Source: Exophiala sp. HKRS030 (taxonomy: Eukaryota; Ascomycota; Eurotiomycetes; Chaetothyriales; Herpotrichiellaceae). Taken from it: a DNA stretch of 64,000 nt. The translations under genes were made by a program, and so were the position numbers. Where the stretch lies: contig JAHWDD010000007.1 of assembly GCA_023897205.1 (NCBI GenBank), forward strand, positions 2,356,001 through 2,420,000. The letters are read 5' to 3'. Numbering within the stretch: the stretch's first letter is position 1; each line of letters opens with the position of its first letter. The notes under the pieces were generated by a model that made no database searches, had not been told where the DNA came from, and saw only the letters and a program-made list of their open reading frames with translations. This document shows, in pieces, positions 33,235 to 44,113 of this stretch.

Positions 33235-33612
33235 TCACAGCTCCCGCCAGACTCTTGGCGGACTGCTCTGATGAGGATGATGACCATGACCCGAGTAACT
33301 CTGCGCCGGTTGCGATTCCACTTCGGATCTCTCATGGATCACATTGATCATCGGCACACTGGCCGCCCTAGTATACTCCGACTCTGCGCCATAGGCGGCT
33401 TCCATATCTGCCGTCTCCATCAATGCGGCCCAGTTGCGCGCTCTGACCCGTCGCATATATCGCCTCTGGTCTTCCGAGGCCGTCGTCGGGATTGTCCGCG
33501 CCGGCAAGGTGAATACTTGCTGCTTGTGATACATCTGCGAGAAGGCGTAGCCCAGTATCACCACGAACACGGCGCATAGAATTGTTATGAGGATGATGAC
33601 TTGATAGTTCAT
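33235..33612 (-). CDS. small single-pass membrane protein, function unknown
   Basis: Intronless, 125 aa from the ATG at 33612. An upstream in-frame ATG at 33720 would add 36 basic residues and place the membrane segment internally, so I prefer the shorter form. Residues 3-24 (NYQVIILITILCAVFVVILG) form one strong transmembrane segment at the very N-terminus. A basic/aromatic juxtamembrane stretch (YAFSQMYHKQQ) follows, and then a soluble polar tail with DQRRYMRRVRARNWAALME. It looks like a signal-anchor protein with a cytosolic or lumenal tail. No family is recognised. Its composition and clean frame support a real gene. Confidence 0.65.
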   Translation of the reverse strand: MNYQVIILITILCAVFVVILGYAFSQMYHKQQVFTLPARTIPTTASEDQRRYMRRVRARNWAALMETADMEAAYGAESEYTRAASVPMINVIHERSEVESQPAQSYSGHGHHPHQSSPPRVWREL

Positions 33613-33920
33613 GGTTGCGCGAGGTTTGGAGTTTGTGTTTTGAGTTCCCAGATTGTGAGCGAGGGTTTTATCGACGTGGATGCCTCTTAAGCAGCAGCGG
33701 CGGCGACGCCTTGGATCCAATAGTCTGTGACTGTCTTCTTGTGTGCGGTTTGACTGGTCATGACGGCCGTGGCAGTCAAATTCCTCTCAAGCCTCGTGAG
33801 GATGACACATAAACACAACACAGAGAGATCGAAATCGCAAATCAAGTAAGTACTTACGTAGCCTCGAAAATGTCAGCCTACCTACGCATTCTTCGGCCTA
33901 TAACCTAGGCCCCGCCTCAT

Positions 33921-33943
33921 TGGGTTGGGTTGGGTTGGGTTGG
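33921..33943. repeat. (TGGGT)n pentamer repeat
   Basis: Four to five tandem TGGGT units. It superficially resembles telomeric DNA but is a five-base, not the six-base TTAGGG, unit. Confidence 0.85.
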
Positions 33944-34231
33944 CCCATCAGCTCTCCAGCGCCGAAGGAAGATGCGACCACGTGATGCCGCAAAGTTCAC
34001 AAGTCATAACTCGCACAGTTTCGACCAGGCGACCCAGAGCGAACCCAGACGAATGGGCAGCCAGCGGGTGCGAAAAGGTGCGGTAGGCATTTCTTACTCA
34101 CAGGGAGGACGAGAACGTGCCAATTGGGCCAGAGGGAAGCCCGAATCTTCTGCAAACTTGCATTAGCTTGGCCAACCCCATTGGATGCGTGTTGTTTGAG
34201 GGAGGGTGAAACCTAGTTGGTACAACAGTGA

Positions 34232-34301
34232 ACACCACACCACACCAGACCACACCTCACCTCACCATACCTCGACGTACCACACCACACCACACCACAA
34301 G
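34232..34301. repeat. (ACCAC)n imperfect repeat
   Basis: ACCACACCACACC-type units interrupted by CTCACCTCACC, then a second clean run of ACCAC. It is strand-asymmetric, being almost free of G on the plus strand. Confidence 0.8.
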
Positions 34302-35578
34302 AGTTCAAACCCCGGCCAGAAGCCAGAAGATCCAGAAGCGGGGGTTTCGGGTGAGGCGGGAGATCCTCCGTCCCTTGGCTCCAATGGTCATGACGAGGCT
34401 GCAGCCTTGCAGAACCGGCTCATCTTCACCAAGAACATACAAACATTCTTGCTAGGCCAAGGGCGCGCGCGGCCTTGTTGATGGAGAATCAAATAAGCCA
34501 AGGATGGTGAGGTCGAATTGACGCGACTTGGCGCATGCATCCTCTATCGTTTCTTGCTCAGATCACGTGCGCTTCGACCCGACGTCTCAGTGGTAAGATC
34601 TCCTGATAGCAGAGAGAACTTGCAACAAAGAGCATGAACACCCCGTCATGCCATTCCTGCACGACAGAAAAGTTCCTCGAAACTGCAAACTACAGACAGA
34701 CATGCACGGGTGAATGTGCTACACGAGTACACGCGGCTGGCGAGAAGGATGTAAGTACTCCCGTGTTCACTCCCATTTTGTGTTTGGCCGTTGGGGCGAG
34801 GCAGACACGCTACGAGTCCTGATGGTGTCTTTGACGGTTTATTGGCTGGGCCGAATGATCAGAAGGAGAAACATGTTAGATTAACGACGACGCCAGCAGC
34901 GACAGAATACGAGTGTTCTTGTGCACTTTTTGCACGAGTGCAACGTGGTACAATCCTCCTTTTATGTTCCAGCCAGCCTGCAGGAATCTCGGACTTTGGA
35001 GAGTCGTTGACGCGGTGACACTGGCGACTTTTTACCGTACGGCTGGGTCGACGTTGTGGCAGGCTCACATACCGATCCAGACCAGGCGGCGTACTGCTCA
35101 ATAGGGGCTACAGAGATCTGGTGTCACAATATGCGAGCCTTGCAGCACAAGTCTAACTAGTTAGGTAGTGTGTGCATTTGGTCCGTGTCACACGCACCTC
35201 AACCATCCTGCTGGGAACCGCACAAGACATCTGGGGAATAATGATCAGGATGAATTTCCTAGTCAGGCGACATTCAGCTACCTTTCCCTTTCTATTTTAC
35301 AATGCATGCAGATGATGATGATGAGCTCATGGCTCGTTCGTTGATACAAGGGAAGAAAAAAACTCCAACAGACAACGCCCGGTGTGACTGATGGACGGAC
35401 ATGCTTCGAGCCTTTGGTTGACAGTAGAGGGATGGACTGGCTTAATACACAGAAACAAAACTAGGTATTGTCATTATCATCAACTTTTGAGGGTCTAATA
35501 TCGATTTCCTCCTGCAGTATTGACCACGCCATCCTCCGAACCCAGGACCATGGACAGATCACGGTTGGTTAGCTCCTC

Positions 35579-36522
35579 TTACAGAGCAAATGCGGCCAAT
35601 GCGCCAATGGACAAGAGACCGGCCATGCTGAAGCTCAAATGGCTGGCAGCACCAGCAAATGTTGAGGCAGTAACGCCCGAGGCGCTGGAGGTGGTGGTGC
35701 GGCTGCCGCTTCCTGTGGTGGTGGACCCAGAAGAGGTGCTGGCTACTAGGGTCAGCGTGCTTGCGGAAGCAGTCGAGGTGGCCTCGCTGCTACCGAAGCT
35801 AAACGGGTCACCGGATGTGGTCCCTGAAGGGATGGCGCCCGAGGCAGTTGTGTGCGATCCAGACTTGGAAGTGGTTCCGAGTGCACTTTGTGATGTCAAT
35901 GTCACAGTTGAGTCCGAGGAGTATGATCCAGTCTGGTATGCTGGGGGACCGAGGATGATGCTTCCTTGGGAGTCGGTGGAGATGGGGACGAGTGACGAGA
36001 CTGTGGTGGTGGGTTTTGTCGATGATGCGGTGATGCTGGACGAGCTGCCACTTGAACTACCCTTTGCTTCCAGGACGGAGAATTGAGTTGAATATTGGAA
36101 CTCGCCCGTGCCGTCGACGATGATCAACATGCCATAACCGGTATCGGTGAGCTGAGTGCCAGGAGCCAAATCCTTGGGGACAGACCAGTCGTATGACTTT
36201 TTGCCAGCGGGAACACCCTCGACGATGGCTTCATCAGCAGTCACACAGTTGGTGGAAGGTCCATGGCAGAGCACAAGGCTGACTGTTACTCCTTCGGTAG
36301 GGTGGTCTTCGGTATCCCATGTGATGGTGTATTTTTCACCTTGGGTTACGGGCTATTCTTGATGATTAGCGAAGGCACGCGACCGTGGCTATAGGGTAAT
36401 AGACATACGCTGGTGAGATCTGGAGTGAGGAGAGGTCCCCAGGTGTTGGCTCCTGGTTTAGTAAATGCATGAGTGAAAGATGCCAAGCCAGTGACGGCAA
36501 AAGTCAACAGAACGGAATGCAT
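35579..36522 (-). CDS. GPI-anchored Ser/Thr-rich surface protein with Kre9/Knh1-like N-terminal domain
   Basis: Two exons on the minus strand, 36522-36409 and 36352-35579, with a 55-bp intron (GTATGT...TAG). The product is 295 aa. Residues 1-20 are a signal peptide (MHSVLLTFAVTGLASFTHA). The N-terminal domain (about 20-125) has the beta-sandwich signature of the Kre9/Knh1-like or Ser-Thr-rich GPI-anchored membrane family: GEKYTITWDT, VSLVLCHGPSTN and the closing YSTQFSV strand. From about 130 the chain is a Ser/Thr/Gly stalk, likely O-mannosylated. It ends in a small-residue site and a hydrophobic tail (SMAGLLSIGALAAFAL) typical of GPI attachment. It should be plasma-membrane or cell-wall bound. 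Relatives are implicated in wall beta-1,6-glucan organisation, but most family members have no proven activity. Confidence 0.88.
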
Positions 36523-38107
36523 GTCGGGGAAATTTGAAAGTTTTAGTTGTGATTGTGCTCTGACAAGATTGAGGAGAATGATGAACTGGTGGCTGTTATA
36601 TGTGTAATGAGTGACTGGTGTTTAAATGCAGGAGTGAACGGTGGTGTATCTCGGTAGAGAAATGAGTGACGGTGAATGAATATACAAACAACCCAACAAC
36701 AGACCGGCTGAGGAATCGAGACGAAGACAAAGTTCAGCTCCAAGATCAAGAGCGTAAAGAAGGAAAGACAGACATGGACCTTTTAATTATAGAAAGATGG
36801 CGTTGAAGCGAAAAAGATGGAGGTGACAATCTGCTTTGGGTTGTTAGCTTCGTCCTCGTCCCTGTGTTTCATCCACCTGGGAAATTGGTTAAGCCTGACA
36901 CGGACCCCTGGCACCCAAGTAAGTACGGAGTGCTAACTACTGTACGCTCCGTACTTTGTAGTTCGCTATTCCATGCATAAGGAGCCGTGGGAGCATACTC
37001 GGTACAAGCAGCTGAATCAAACCTTTTGGTCTCTTGGACCAACGGGAAGACGCAGAACCCAATCTGGCCCCAAGTTTAGAACTTTTTCAAACGGTTGGTC
37101 CGCCTTGGTTAGGTAACCGATCTGAACGGTGTGGCTTGGACTCTTGGGCATTCTGCGTACGGAGAAGGTTACATTCGAGTTCATCGACTGAGGACTCCCT
37201 ATCATGTCCCTTTATGGCTGAGTCTGGTTTGGACAAAGGAAAAAGTGTGAAAAGGGTGCCGTCAAGAAGCGGTAAGGAGAAGGTGATGAGCCAAAACATG
37301 AAACCTGGATACGAGTACGTCAGCGGCACCCGATTCTTCATCTGTTAACCGACTTCTGATTCATGATCATAGGAGATATATAGTTGTCAACATTCGAGGC
37401 TGCGATGATAGACATGGTACCCCATACATGAAGATCCTGTCAAAGTTTGTGATGCAGTGCAGAAGAATTAATGAATGGGTTGACCCATACTCGATCGATG
37501 ATGGATCCATACCCGGAAATTTCCCTCCCGGCGTCACCGTCGATCACTGCCCCAATGCGCCTATGCACAAATGCCCCCCAGTCCAGCGCCCAGAAGGAAC
37601 TATTACGGGCTGCATCTCGGGGCCCAGGGGCTCTTTAGGCGCCTCCAGGACTTTTCGGGACTGCCGTCCACCGCCCACCGCCCACCGCCCGTCGCCTACC
37701 GCCTATTCGTCACACTTGAATGATTGATTGGTGGTTCGCCTGCAAACTGCCCAACTTCCATCGCACCTGCTTCATCACAAATTCTTTGTACTTTCCTTTT
37801 CCGTAAGGTCGGCTCCTGGCTAAATCGCGCCATTCCCATTCTCCACAGCCTTGGCTTTCGATCCGCTTCCCCATGCCCCCCCATACATCACCCACGAGAT
37901 CATCGACGAAAACCTGGGGATATCGACATGCCGAGATAGTGAGCGTCGCTAGACCAACTTCGGTGGCACAGCTACATGCAAGACAGCTTCGAGCTCATTG
38001 TGGTTGATCCTCTGCTGTGTCAAGTCGGGTCGCTTCCCAACGGTGGTGACGGATGCAGACAACTCGGACCTCAAGCCCAATAGCAGGTCCTGCCTGGGCC
38101 AGACCTG
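36523..38107. promoter_or_regulatory. divergent intergenic region, GPI protein / MFS transporter
   Basis: 1.6 kb that should hold both promoters. A (CCGCCCA)n-type tract lies at 37665-37704, followed by pyrimidine-rich sequence leading to the transporter start. No open frame looks coding. Confidence 0.5.
37665..37704. repeat. (CCGCCCA)n heptamer repeat
   Basis: About five copies of a heptamer, CCGCCCA drifting to CCGCCCG, TCGCCTA and CCGCCTA. It lies 400-440 bp upstream of the transporter start codon. A GC-rich element of this kind could be a promoter tract. Confidence 0.75.
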
Positions 38108-39908
38108 ATGAAGATGCCCTCTATTACCTCCGACCATACTCCTTTGCCGTCCGAGGCCACCCCTTCAGCAACAGTTTTGACTCCCGAGTCCGGTAGCGAT
38201 GAGTCCATGAAGCCCTACAGAAAGCGTCGCAGGAACTCTCTGATTCCTTCGAACTTCGCAGACTACGCCCATCTGCCCAACACCATGAACAAGAGCATCA
38301 TCTTTCCTCGGACAGCGAGAGCGATCTCGATCTCCCCTTGCACAAGAGACGTCTACAGCGCGTCTCCACCATGTCCAAAGACTACACCGATGAAGAGGAG
38401 GCAATCGTTCTCAAGAAGCTTGATCGCAAGCTCGTTCTGTTCCTTGGCTTGCTCTACATGCTCTCATTTCTCGACAGAAGTAATATCGGAAATGCTCGGA
38501 TTGCAGGACTCGACAAGGATCTGTCGCTGTCATCCTCCCAGTATGAATGGCTGTTAACCGCATTCTACATCACCTACATCGCATTCGAATGGATGATACT
38601 ACTTTATCGCCTGCTACCGGCTCATATTTACGTATCCATGTGCGTCATGACTTGGGGCGTGGTTGCCAGCTTGCAAAGCATCACAACTTCTTTCAAGCAA
38701 CTGGTCGTGCTTCGTGGAGTCCTCGGTATCACAGAAGCCGCCTTTGGACCGGGTGTGCCTTTCTACATGACATTCTTCTATCGAAGATCTGAATTGGCAT
38801 ACCGGGTGGGTTTACAGATATCAGCTGCACCTCTCGCCACCAGCTTCGCTAGCTCTTTGGCTTGGGTCATAGTCAAGCTCAGTCAGAACGGTCCAATTGC
38901 TCCATGGAGGGCACTTTTCCTCGTCGAAGGATTTCCTTCAATATTTGCCGCCATTGCAGCCTGGTACTATATTCCAGACTCGCCGTCCAAAGCTCGATAC
39001 TTGTCGCCACGTGAACGAAAAGTTGCCGTACTTCGACTACAGTCTGAGCAGAAGCCTCAGAACCAAGATTCTATTGGCTCAGTAACGACACTCGCACATC
39101 GTCTGCAACTCAAAGACATTCTCTCCACCATCCTTGATCCAAAATCATACCTGACGGCCTTGATGTTCCTCAGCGTAAACGTCTCCTTCAGCTCACTACC
39201 AGTATTCCTTCCCACAATCATCAACAGCATGTCCTTTTCACCTGTCGCCTCCCAAGCCCTTTCTGCCCACCTTATTTGTTCGCATTCGTCTTCGTTCTCG
39301 TCATCGGCCGCTACAGTGATAAAGTCCCAGATTCACGTTCTTTGTTCCTCACAGGCGTCGCGTTACTGAGCGCTCTTTCTTACGCCGGTATTGCACTCGC
39401 AGGAATTCTCGACCAATCTCTTGGCGAAGCCGGCAGCATCACGATCCGTTATATATGCGTATACGGAGCAGCCATGGGTCTATTCGCTTCCGTCACGTTG
39501 ATCATCACCTGGACGCTGAATAATCAGGCCACAGCGGCTGGCAAAGGTACCGGTTTGACAATCCTCAATCTCGTTGGTCAATGTGGTCCGTTGATAGGTG
39601 TTCATCTCTTTCCTAAATCTCAAGGCCCATTCTACATTGCGGGTATGGCAACATGTGCTGCATTCATGGCATTAGGTGTTGCAGGTTTGGCCATGGTGCT
39701 GAGAATGGTACTCACCCGCGCAAATAGAAGAAACGGATTTTCGGGTGCCGTTGGTAATGCGAATGAATATGAAATGATACAATCTCCGAGGACAACAAAA
39801 AGGAAACACGGGAATCAAGAGGAAGCTGAAGAGGTCGAGGAGACATTGATCAGCGGGGCGAGAAAGATTCATACCGAGAACGGCGGTGGATTCCGGTTCA
39901 TGCTGTAA
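38108..39908 (+). CDS. MFS transporter, allantoate permease-type (ACS) family, with one or two frameshifts
   Basis: A single-exon gene of about 600 aa once frames are joined. The membrane domain begins at KKLDRKLVLFLGLLYMLSFLDRSNIGNARIAGL, the hallmark of fungal anion:cation symporter (Tna1/Dal5-like) MFS proteins. TM helices continue through VLRGVLGITEAAFGPG and WRALFLVEGFPS, then a central loop, then LSAPPYLFAFVFVLVIGRYSDK. The C-terminal half has about six TM helices and ends FRFML. Relatives import small carboxylates, vitamins or ureides; the substrate is unknown here. The frame breaks at the C run 39266-39268, where conserved LSAPPY needs one more C. A second break is likely near 38267-38278. 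There the coding-like N-terminus from the ATG at 38108 shifts to the frame that reads SSDSESDLDLPLHKRRLQR. If that N-terminus is not real, the start would be the in-frame ATG of MSKDYTDEEE at about 38371. Confidence 0.85.
39266..39268 (+). other. frameshift site in the MFS transporter (C run one short)
   Basis: TCTGCCCACC reads SAHLICS in the upstream frame, which then runs into a non-membrane sequence and stops at 39369. With one more C it reads SAPPYLFAFVF, matching the conserved transporter helix start. Confidence 0.88.
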
Positions 39909-40418
39909 TGAATCGTTTGATGATTTGAGTGAGTTTGGAACTGGGTCGTATACCCAATAATACAGGTATATCTTGTTCTTTGACAAAGGCCAAAGCACCG
40001 TGCCTTATGAGACCTAGGCGTTATGTTTGGAAGCGATTTTGTGCACCAGACACAGTATGAATGCGGGTATTTGGAGGATTTATCCTGACAAACAGTTACG
40101 TTCTGTCTTGTCAACGACAATGGTGTCTCAAGGGAATCTTTAACAGTTCGATTGCACCATAGAATGGGTTTGTGATAGCACAGGTCCCTTAAAAGGTGTT
40201 TAGCCTAGAATATTATTGAGGATACCGCAATATACATGATCAATTTCATGAAGTTCTGTACAAGAATTCATCGGGCGGCCCAGCTATGAGAGTCTCATTT
40301 CTCATCCTCATGGACACCCTCCTCCCGTGAGGAAAGACGGCGTCTGGCAACTTCACCACGAAGATATATAATTCCATCCTATTTTCTGGGCGACCTCGAC
40401 CTCGGCTCCCGCCAACAC
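39909..40418. other. convergent intergenic region
   Basis: Lies between the transporter (plus) and the small mitochondrial-type gene (minus). It should contain both terminators. No coding signal. Confidence 0.6.
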
Positions 40419-40899
40419 TCACTGAGCACCCTTTGAGCTAGAACTTCCAGCCGGGGTCTTGCCTTCCTCGGATTTCTTCGCACCCAGCTCCTGCATCTGC
40501 TGTATCGTCAAATTATCCTTGTCCCCCGTGATGGCCTGCTCGCTGGCCGAGGCGAGCTCGGGCTTCCATTCGCCTTTGCCCGTCTTGGCTTTTTCCACGC
40601 TGTCTGACTTGTGGCGGTCGATGTTTTGTGCTTTCTCTGGGTGGTCTGAGCCTGGATGGTCAGCCAAATGCGTCCACTCGGTTAGCTTTGAGAGGGTATA
40701 GGAAGAGAAAGAGAGAGGGAGAGGGAGGGAGAGAGAGAGGAGGCCAGAGCGGGCAACTGAGAGAGAGAGAGGGCTTACCGTGATCAGCCTCACTTAAAGA
40801 TCTGCGTGCTGGAGATGTATGGAACGCAGCCACGGATCTCGAGGGGAGGACTCTTGTGGTCGCACGAAGCGGGCCGGACGTGCGAGCTAGGAACGACAT
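40419..40899 (-). CDS. small mitochondrial-type protein, function unknown
   Basis: Two exons on the minus strand, 40899-40779 and 40651-40419, with a 126-bp intron. The product is 117 aa. The first 35 residues (MSFLARTSGPLRATTRVLPS...) are Arg/Ser/Ala-rich with no acidic residue and end in an AFHTSPARR context, a strong mitochondrial presequence. The mature part is hydrophilic, with DRHKSDSVEKAKTGKGEWKPELASASEQAI. It resembles a widespread small filamentous-ascomycete family with the order presequence, SEADH-type motif, KGxWKxELAS and acidic tail. I recall that family being annotated inconsistently, and I know no experimental function. The intron contains a long GA-repeat tract. The exon junction joins SEADH to GSDHPE in phase. 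Confidence 0.82.
40693..40774. repeat. GA-rich microsatellite within an intron
   Basis: Runs of GAGAGA and GGGAGAGG on the plus strand, that is, CT-rich in the transcript, fill most of the intron between its branch region and the donor. The polypyrimidine content may help recognition of this longer intron. Confidence 0.8.
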
Positions 40900-41671
40900 G
40901 GTTGTAGAGGAGAAGTAGCAGTGGTAGATATCCAAAGACGTGGAACGGACTTGCTTGACTAGTAGCTGAGATATCTTAGGATAGGTAAGTCTTGGTATGG
41001 AGGTAGAATACTGTGTCAGGACTGAAGAGACAAATCAAGAGAAATTGCAAGAGAGAATCAGAATAAGTTCAACGATGGATGGCAACGTTTGTGTCCCTGG
41101 AGAGCAAGAGAAGGTGGTCAAGCTCCAATTTTCGCCCTGCTACCGAGTGCCAGCACGGGTTTGGTTGGCGACTTTGGGTTGCCGAGGGTCCATTGAGAAG
41201 GGTACAGATGGTCACTGCAAATACATTGGCACGATTGGGCACATTGGTTTCCATGTCGCTCATGACGTCGTAAGAAAATGAGACGGACGGCGGAAAGCGC
41301 AGGTGTTTGGGATGGTCGTCATCTTCCAAGTATCAGGTGGGTTGCACCAATGTCGACCAATGTATGGAGTATGTGGCGTACGATGACGGCTTTCATTTCC
41401 GGTGGAGAAGTTGATCCGCAATTCTGATTTGTCGACTTTTGTCATTGGCCAATGAAACCTATTGTGTCACGTGATATCACATGTCCCGTTAATTGGGTCG
41501 CGTATTTCACTGTTTGGATAGAGGAGTCGTCGCGTTCTGCCCATGCTACATACAATCAGTCCAACAACAGATGCTTCCACTCTCGATCTGTAGGTAGCCA
41601 CCAACCCACAATCATGCACAACGACATGTTATGATCCTGGCAACGACTTCTATCCTATTTAGGTCGGCAAT
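40900..41671. promoter_or_regulatory. divergent promoter region with TCACGTGA site
   Basis: 772 bp between two outward-facing genes. A perfect TCACGTGA palindrome lies at 41467-41474, 198 bp upstream of the AT-hook gene start. The sequence CTATTTAGG just before that start could be a leader intron acceptor. Confidence 0.6.
41467..41474. promoter_or_regulatory. TCACGTGA palindrome, AT-hook gene upstream
   Basis: A perfect palindrome 198 bp upstream of the AT-hook gene start codon. It is followed at once by ATATCACATG, a partial second half-site. Confidence 0.5.
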
Positions 41672-43495
41672 ATGTCCGAGTCTGCATCTAAGAGAAGGCG
41701 ACTCAATGACTCCGAGCCTGCACCAACTTCCACAGACAACCCTGTCGAACCCATAACCCCCACGAGAGCCTCATACCGATCTCCTACAAAAAGCTCTCTG
41801 TCACGATCCCATCCACATTTGGTGCCAAAACCATCAAGTCGTCCTTCTACCGAGTCCAGAGGAAAGAGTTTGAGAGATGAGATTTTGAGCCGCAAGAAAG
41901 ATCCTCAAGTTGCCCTACAATCTAATGTTCCAGTGAAGAATAACGGCGACACTGCCGAGCATGGCGTGGGTGAGGACAAAGATTCTGCGGAACAAACACC
42001 TGTTGACACTCCATCTGCTGCCGAAGCATCTCATGAGGTTTCTGTCGTACCGAGTCTGTCTACTACTCGAGAGCAACAGTCCACAGAGCAACCTCGTGCG
42101 AGGAGTAAAACCCCAAGTCTCCCACAACCGAATCCACAAATCATCACACCTATTTTGGTACGTAAGCCAACAGCCAGGTCTCCTTCAAGACCTCGAAGTT
42201 CCGAACCAGAATTACCCCCGACACCCGTTCAACTTGGTCTAACCACAGCCCCCGACAAACCAAGAGGCCTACCCTCGAGCAGCAGTCCACGTGGTTCAAA
42301 GATGGGCAGTGGCAAGCGCAGACGGCGTATGAGATCAGAAGGTCAAATCACGAGCAGTCCTTTGAAGCAGAAGCCCAGGTCTCCAAATGTCATCGAAGAG
42401 CCAGTCGAAGCCTTGGAAAGCGAACAGAATCCGCTAGACGATTTACCGGCAAGTGAAGGAAGTCGACAAGACGATCGAGACCATGAGACTGCAGAAGAGA
42501 TGTCCCCGGCCTCACAAGAGAAAAGAGCACTTCTCCGCTCTCTGCGGTCAGAACTCCAAAGTCTTGATGAGGAAGTGGTACGACTGGAGGCAACGTTCGA
42601 GAAAGCTGGCACGGCAGATAAGGAAGACCGCAGCCTAACCCAGTTGATGTCCTTAGTGAGAAAGTCAGATCTTATCCGGCCCCAAATCGAAAACCTGGCG
42701 CGATTAGACGAAACAACACTTCTGGATCATCTGACTCTATTCGCTCCAGGAGGCTTGCAAATTACTGTGTCGACCGAACCACAAATTATCGATCATCGGC
42801 CTAAATTAATGCAACATTTGAGAGTCAATCCACCACTTCCGTGGCCTGAGCATGTCTTCCATTTTGACTTCTTCATCACTGTGGATGTCCAAGAGAAGAA
42901 AATCGAAAAAATCGAACAAAAGCAAAGCAGTCGTCGTGCCGGTGTTTATCACTGGATCCAAGGCCGTTTAGCCAATGACCTTCATTTCTTTGACATTGCT
43001 GGCCTTATATGGGGCATGGGACAATGGTTCTCTGCGGCAGTTCTTCGATCTAAGACCTTTCGCAAGTTGGATTATCAGTACAATAAGAAGCAGAAGTCCC
43101 TCCTCAAGAACAGCAAGGACAATGCTCGCGAGTCCCTGGACGAGAAGGAAGCTATTCAGCTTTCCTCTTATCTTCATACTACGAGACTGGCATTGGATGT
43201 AGAGGAAGGCGAGTCGGAGAAAAAGGTCAGGAAGATCTTGCTTGTCTGGGACATCAACATTGATTGGCACGGATGCCCGACTTCTACGATCGATATCGCG
43301 GTTCGTGGCGTGTCACAGAAAGCGCAGCAAGGTCTTAAAACGGTCTTCTCAAGTATTCTGCCTACTACTGGCTGTGTTGCAGCTATTGCTCAAGTTCTTG
43401 AAGTGCTCCAAAGTGGTGAAGATGACCTCGACACTGTAAATACACCGAAACCAAGGGGTCGACCAAAGGGTCGAAAGAGGAAGCGTGTTGGCTAA
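41672..43495 (+). CDS. AT-hook nuclear protein with coiled coil
   Basis: Intronless, 607 aa. Residues 1-240 are low-complexity Ser/Pro/Thr-rich with many SP/TP sites (SPTKSSLSRS, TPTRASYRSP), typical of a CDK-regulated nuclear protein. A basic patch GSGKRRRRMRSEG lies near 210. A coiled coil (KRALLRSLRSELQSLDEEVVRLEATFEKA) spans about 280-315. An ordered domain of about 220 residues follows, containing LFAPGGLQITVS, WPEHVFHFDFFITVD, WIQGRLANDLHFFDIAGLIWGMGQW and LLVWDINIDWHG. The C-terminus KPRGRPKGRKRKRVG is an AT-hook (RGRP core) that should bind the minor groove of AT-rich DNA. The layout, disordered N-terminus plus coiled coil plus globular domain plus AT-hook, suggests a chromatin or kinetochore protein. 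I cannot assign a named family with confidence. Confidence 0.85.
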   Translation: MSESASKRRRLNDSEPAPTSTDNPVEPITPTRASYRSPTKSSLSRSHPHLVPKPSSRPSTESRGKSLRDEILSRKKDPQVALQSNVPVKNNGDTAEHGVGEDKDSAEQTPVDTPSAAEASHEVSVVPSLSTTREQQSTEQPRARSKTPSLPQPNPQIITPILVRKPTARSPSRPRSSEPELPPTPVQLGLTTAPDKPRGLPSSSSPRGSKMGSGKRRRRMRSEGQITSSPLKQKPRSPNVIEEPVEALESEQNPLDDLPASEGSRQDDRDHETAEEMSPASQEKRALLRSLRSELQSLDEEVVRLEATFEKAGTADKEDRSLTQLMSLVRKSDLIRPQIENLARLDETTLLDHLTLFAPGGLQITVSTEPQIIDHRPKLMQHLRVNPPLPWPEHVFHFDFFITVDVQEKKIEKIEQKQSSRRAGVYHWIQGRLANDLHFFDIAGLIWGMGQWFSAAVLRSKTFRKLDYQYNKKQKSLLKNSKDNARESLDEKEAIQLSSYLHTTRLALDVEEGESEKKVRKILLVWDINIDWHGCPTSTIDIAVRGVSQKAQQGLKTVFSSILPTTGCVAAIAQVLEVLQSGEDDLDTVNTPKPRGRPKGRKRKRVG

Positions 43496-44113
43496 GAGAG
43501 AACAGTGGTAATGCAGGATTGGCAGATGAACTTTATGATTGCCACGAATTCATGTACTAAGAAAAAGATCTGGTTCGGATCGATACTGTCAAATTCGAAC
43601 AGCTTGTGTCCTCGTTAGGATGATGCAATTGACCGATTCCATGACAAGATCAAACAGAAACACTGGAGAAGTTTTCATTCAATGTTTTTTCATTGGTATC
43701 TTCTTGATGATTTTGATTGTAGAAAGAGGACACAGGACGCCTTGATGATACGTAGGTCCAGGTCTAGCATGGTCAACCCATACTTACCCTAACCACTGAG
43801 TTCGATGCCCTTCAACCACCGAAGCCATGCACACAGATTTCAAGTCTCCATGTAGAGAGATACCGGAGGGAAAGGTGAATCCACAATATCGAACTCATCA
43901 TGCCCCACCTCCCTGCTTGACAGAATTCATCATTTTGCATACATCACACGACTCTCGAGTCCTTGGGGTTTTTTCTGTCTCATCTCCTCCGAAAGAACAT
44001 GCACGATCTCTCAAGTTTACACTTTAGCCAGCATAATCATCAGCATGAGAGGGCCGAGCAGGACGCCGACGACCACAACCAGCACCACCATCACCACCGC
44101 TGCCACTGAGCAT
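43496..44113. other. convergent intergenic region
   Basis: 3' flanks of the AT-hook gene (plus) and eL13 (minus). A CCACCAC-type tract lies at about 44070-44105, close to the eL13 stop codon. No coding signal. Confidence 0.6.

Larger units (their letters stand above)
33613..35578. other. 2-kb gap with simple repeats, no supported gene
   Basis: Contains a (TGGGT)n tract at 33921-33943, a CACGTGA site at 33979-33985, an ACCAC-rich tract at 34232-34301 and otherwise unremarkable sequence. Short frames such as 34206-34481 are translations of the ACCAC repeat. The right part is the 3' flank of the GPI-protein gene. Confidence 0.5.

Noticed and set aside
33921..33943. TGGGT repeats as a telomere or interstitial telomeric sequence
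   Set aside because: The unit is five bases and only four to five copies; filamentous ascomycete telomeres are TTAGGG.
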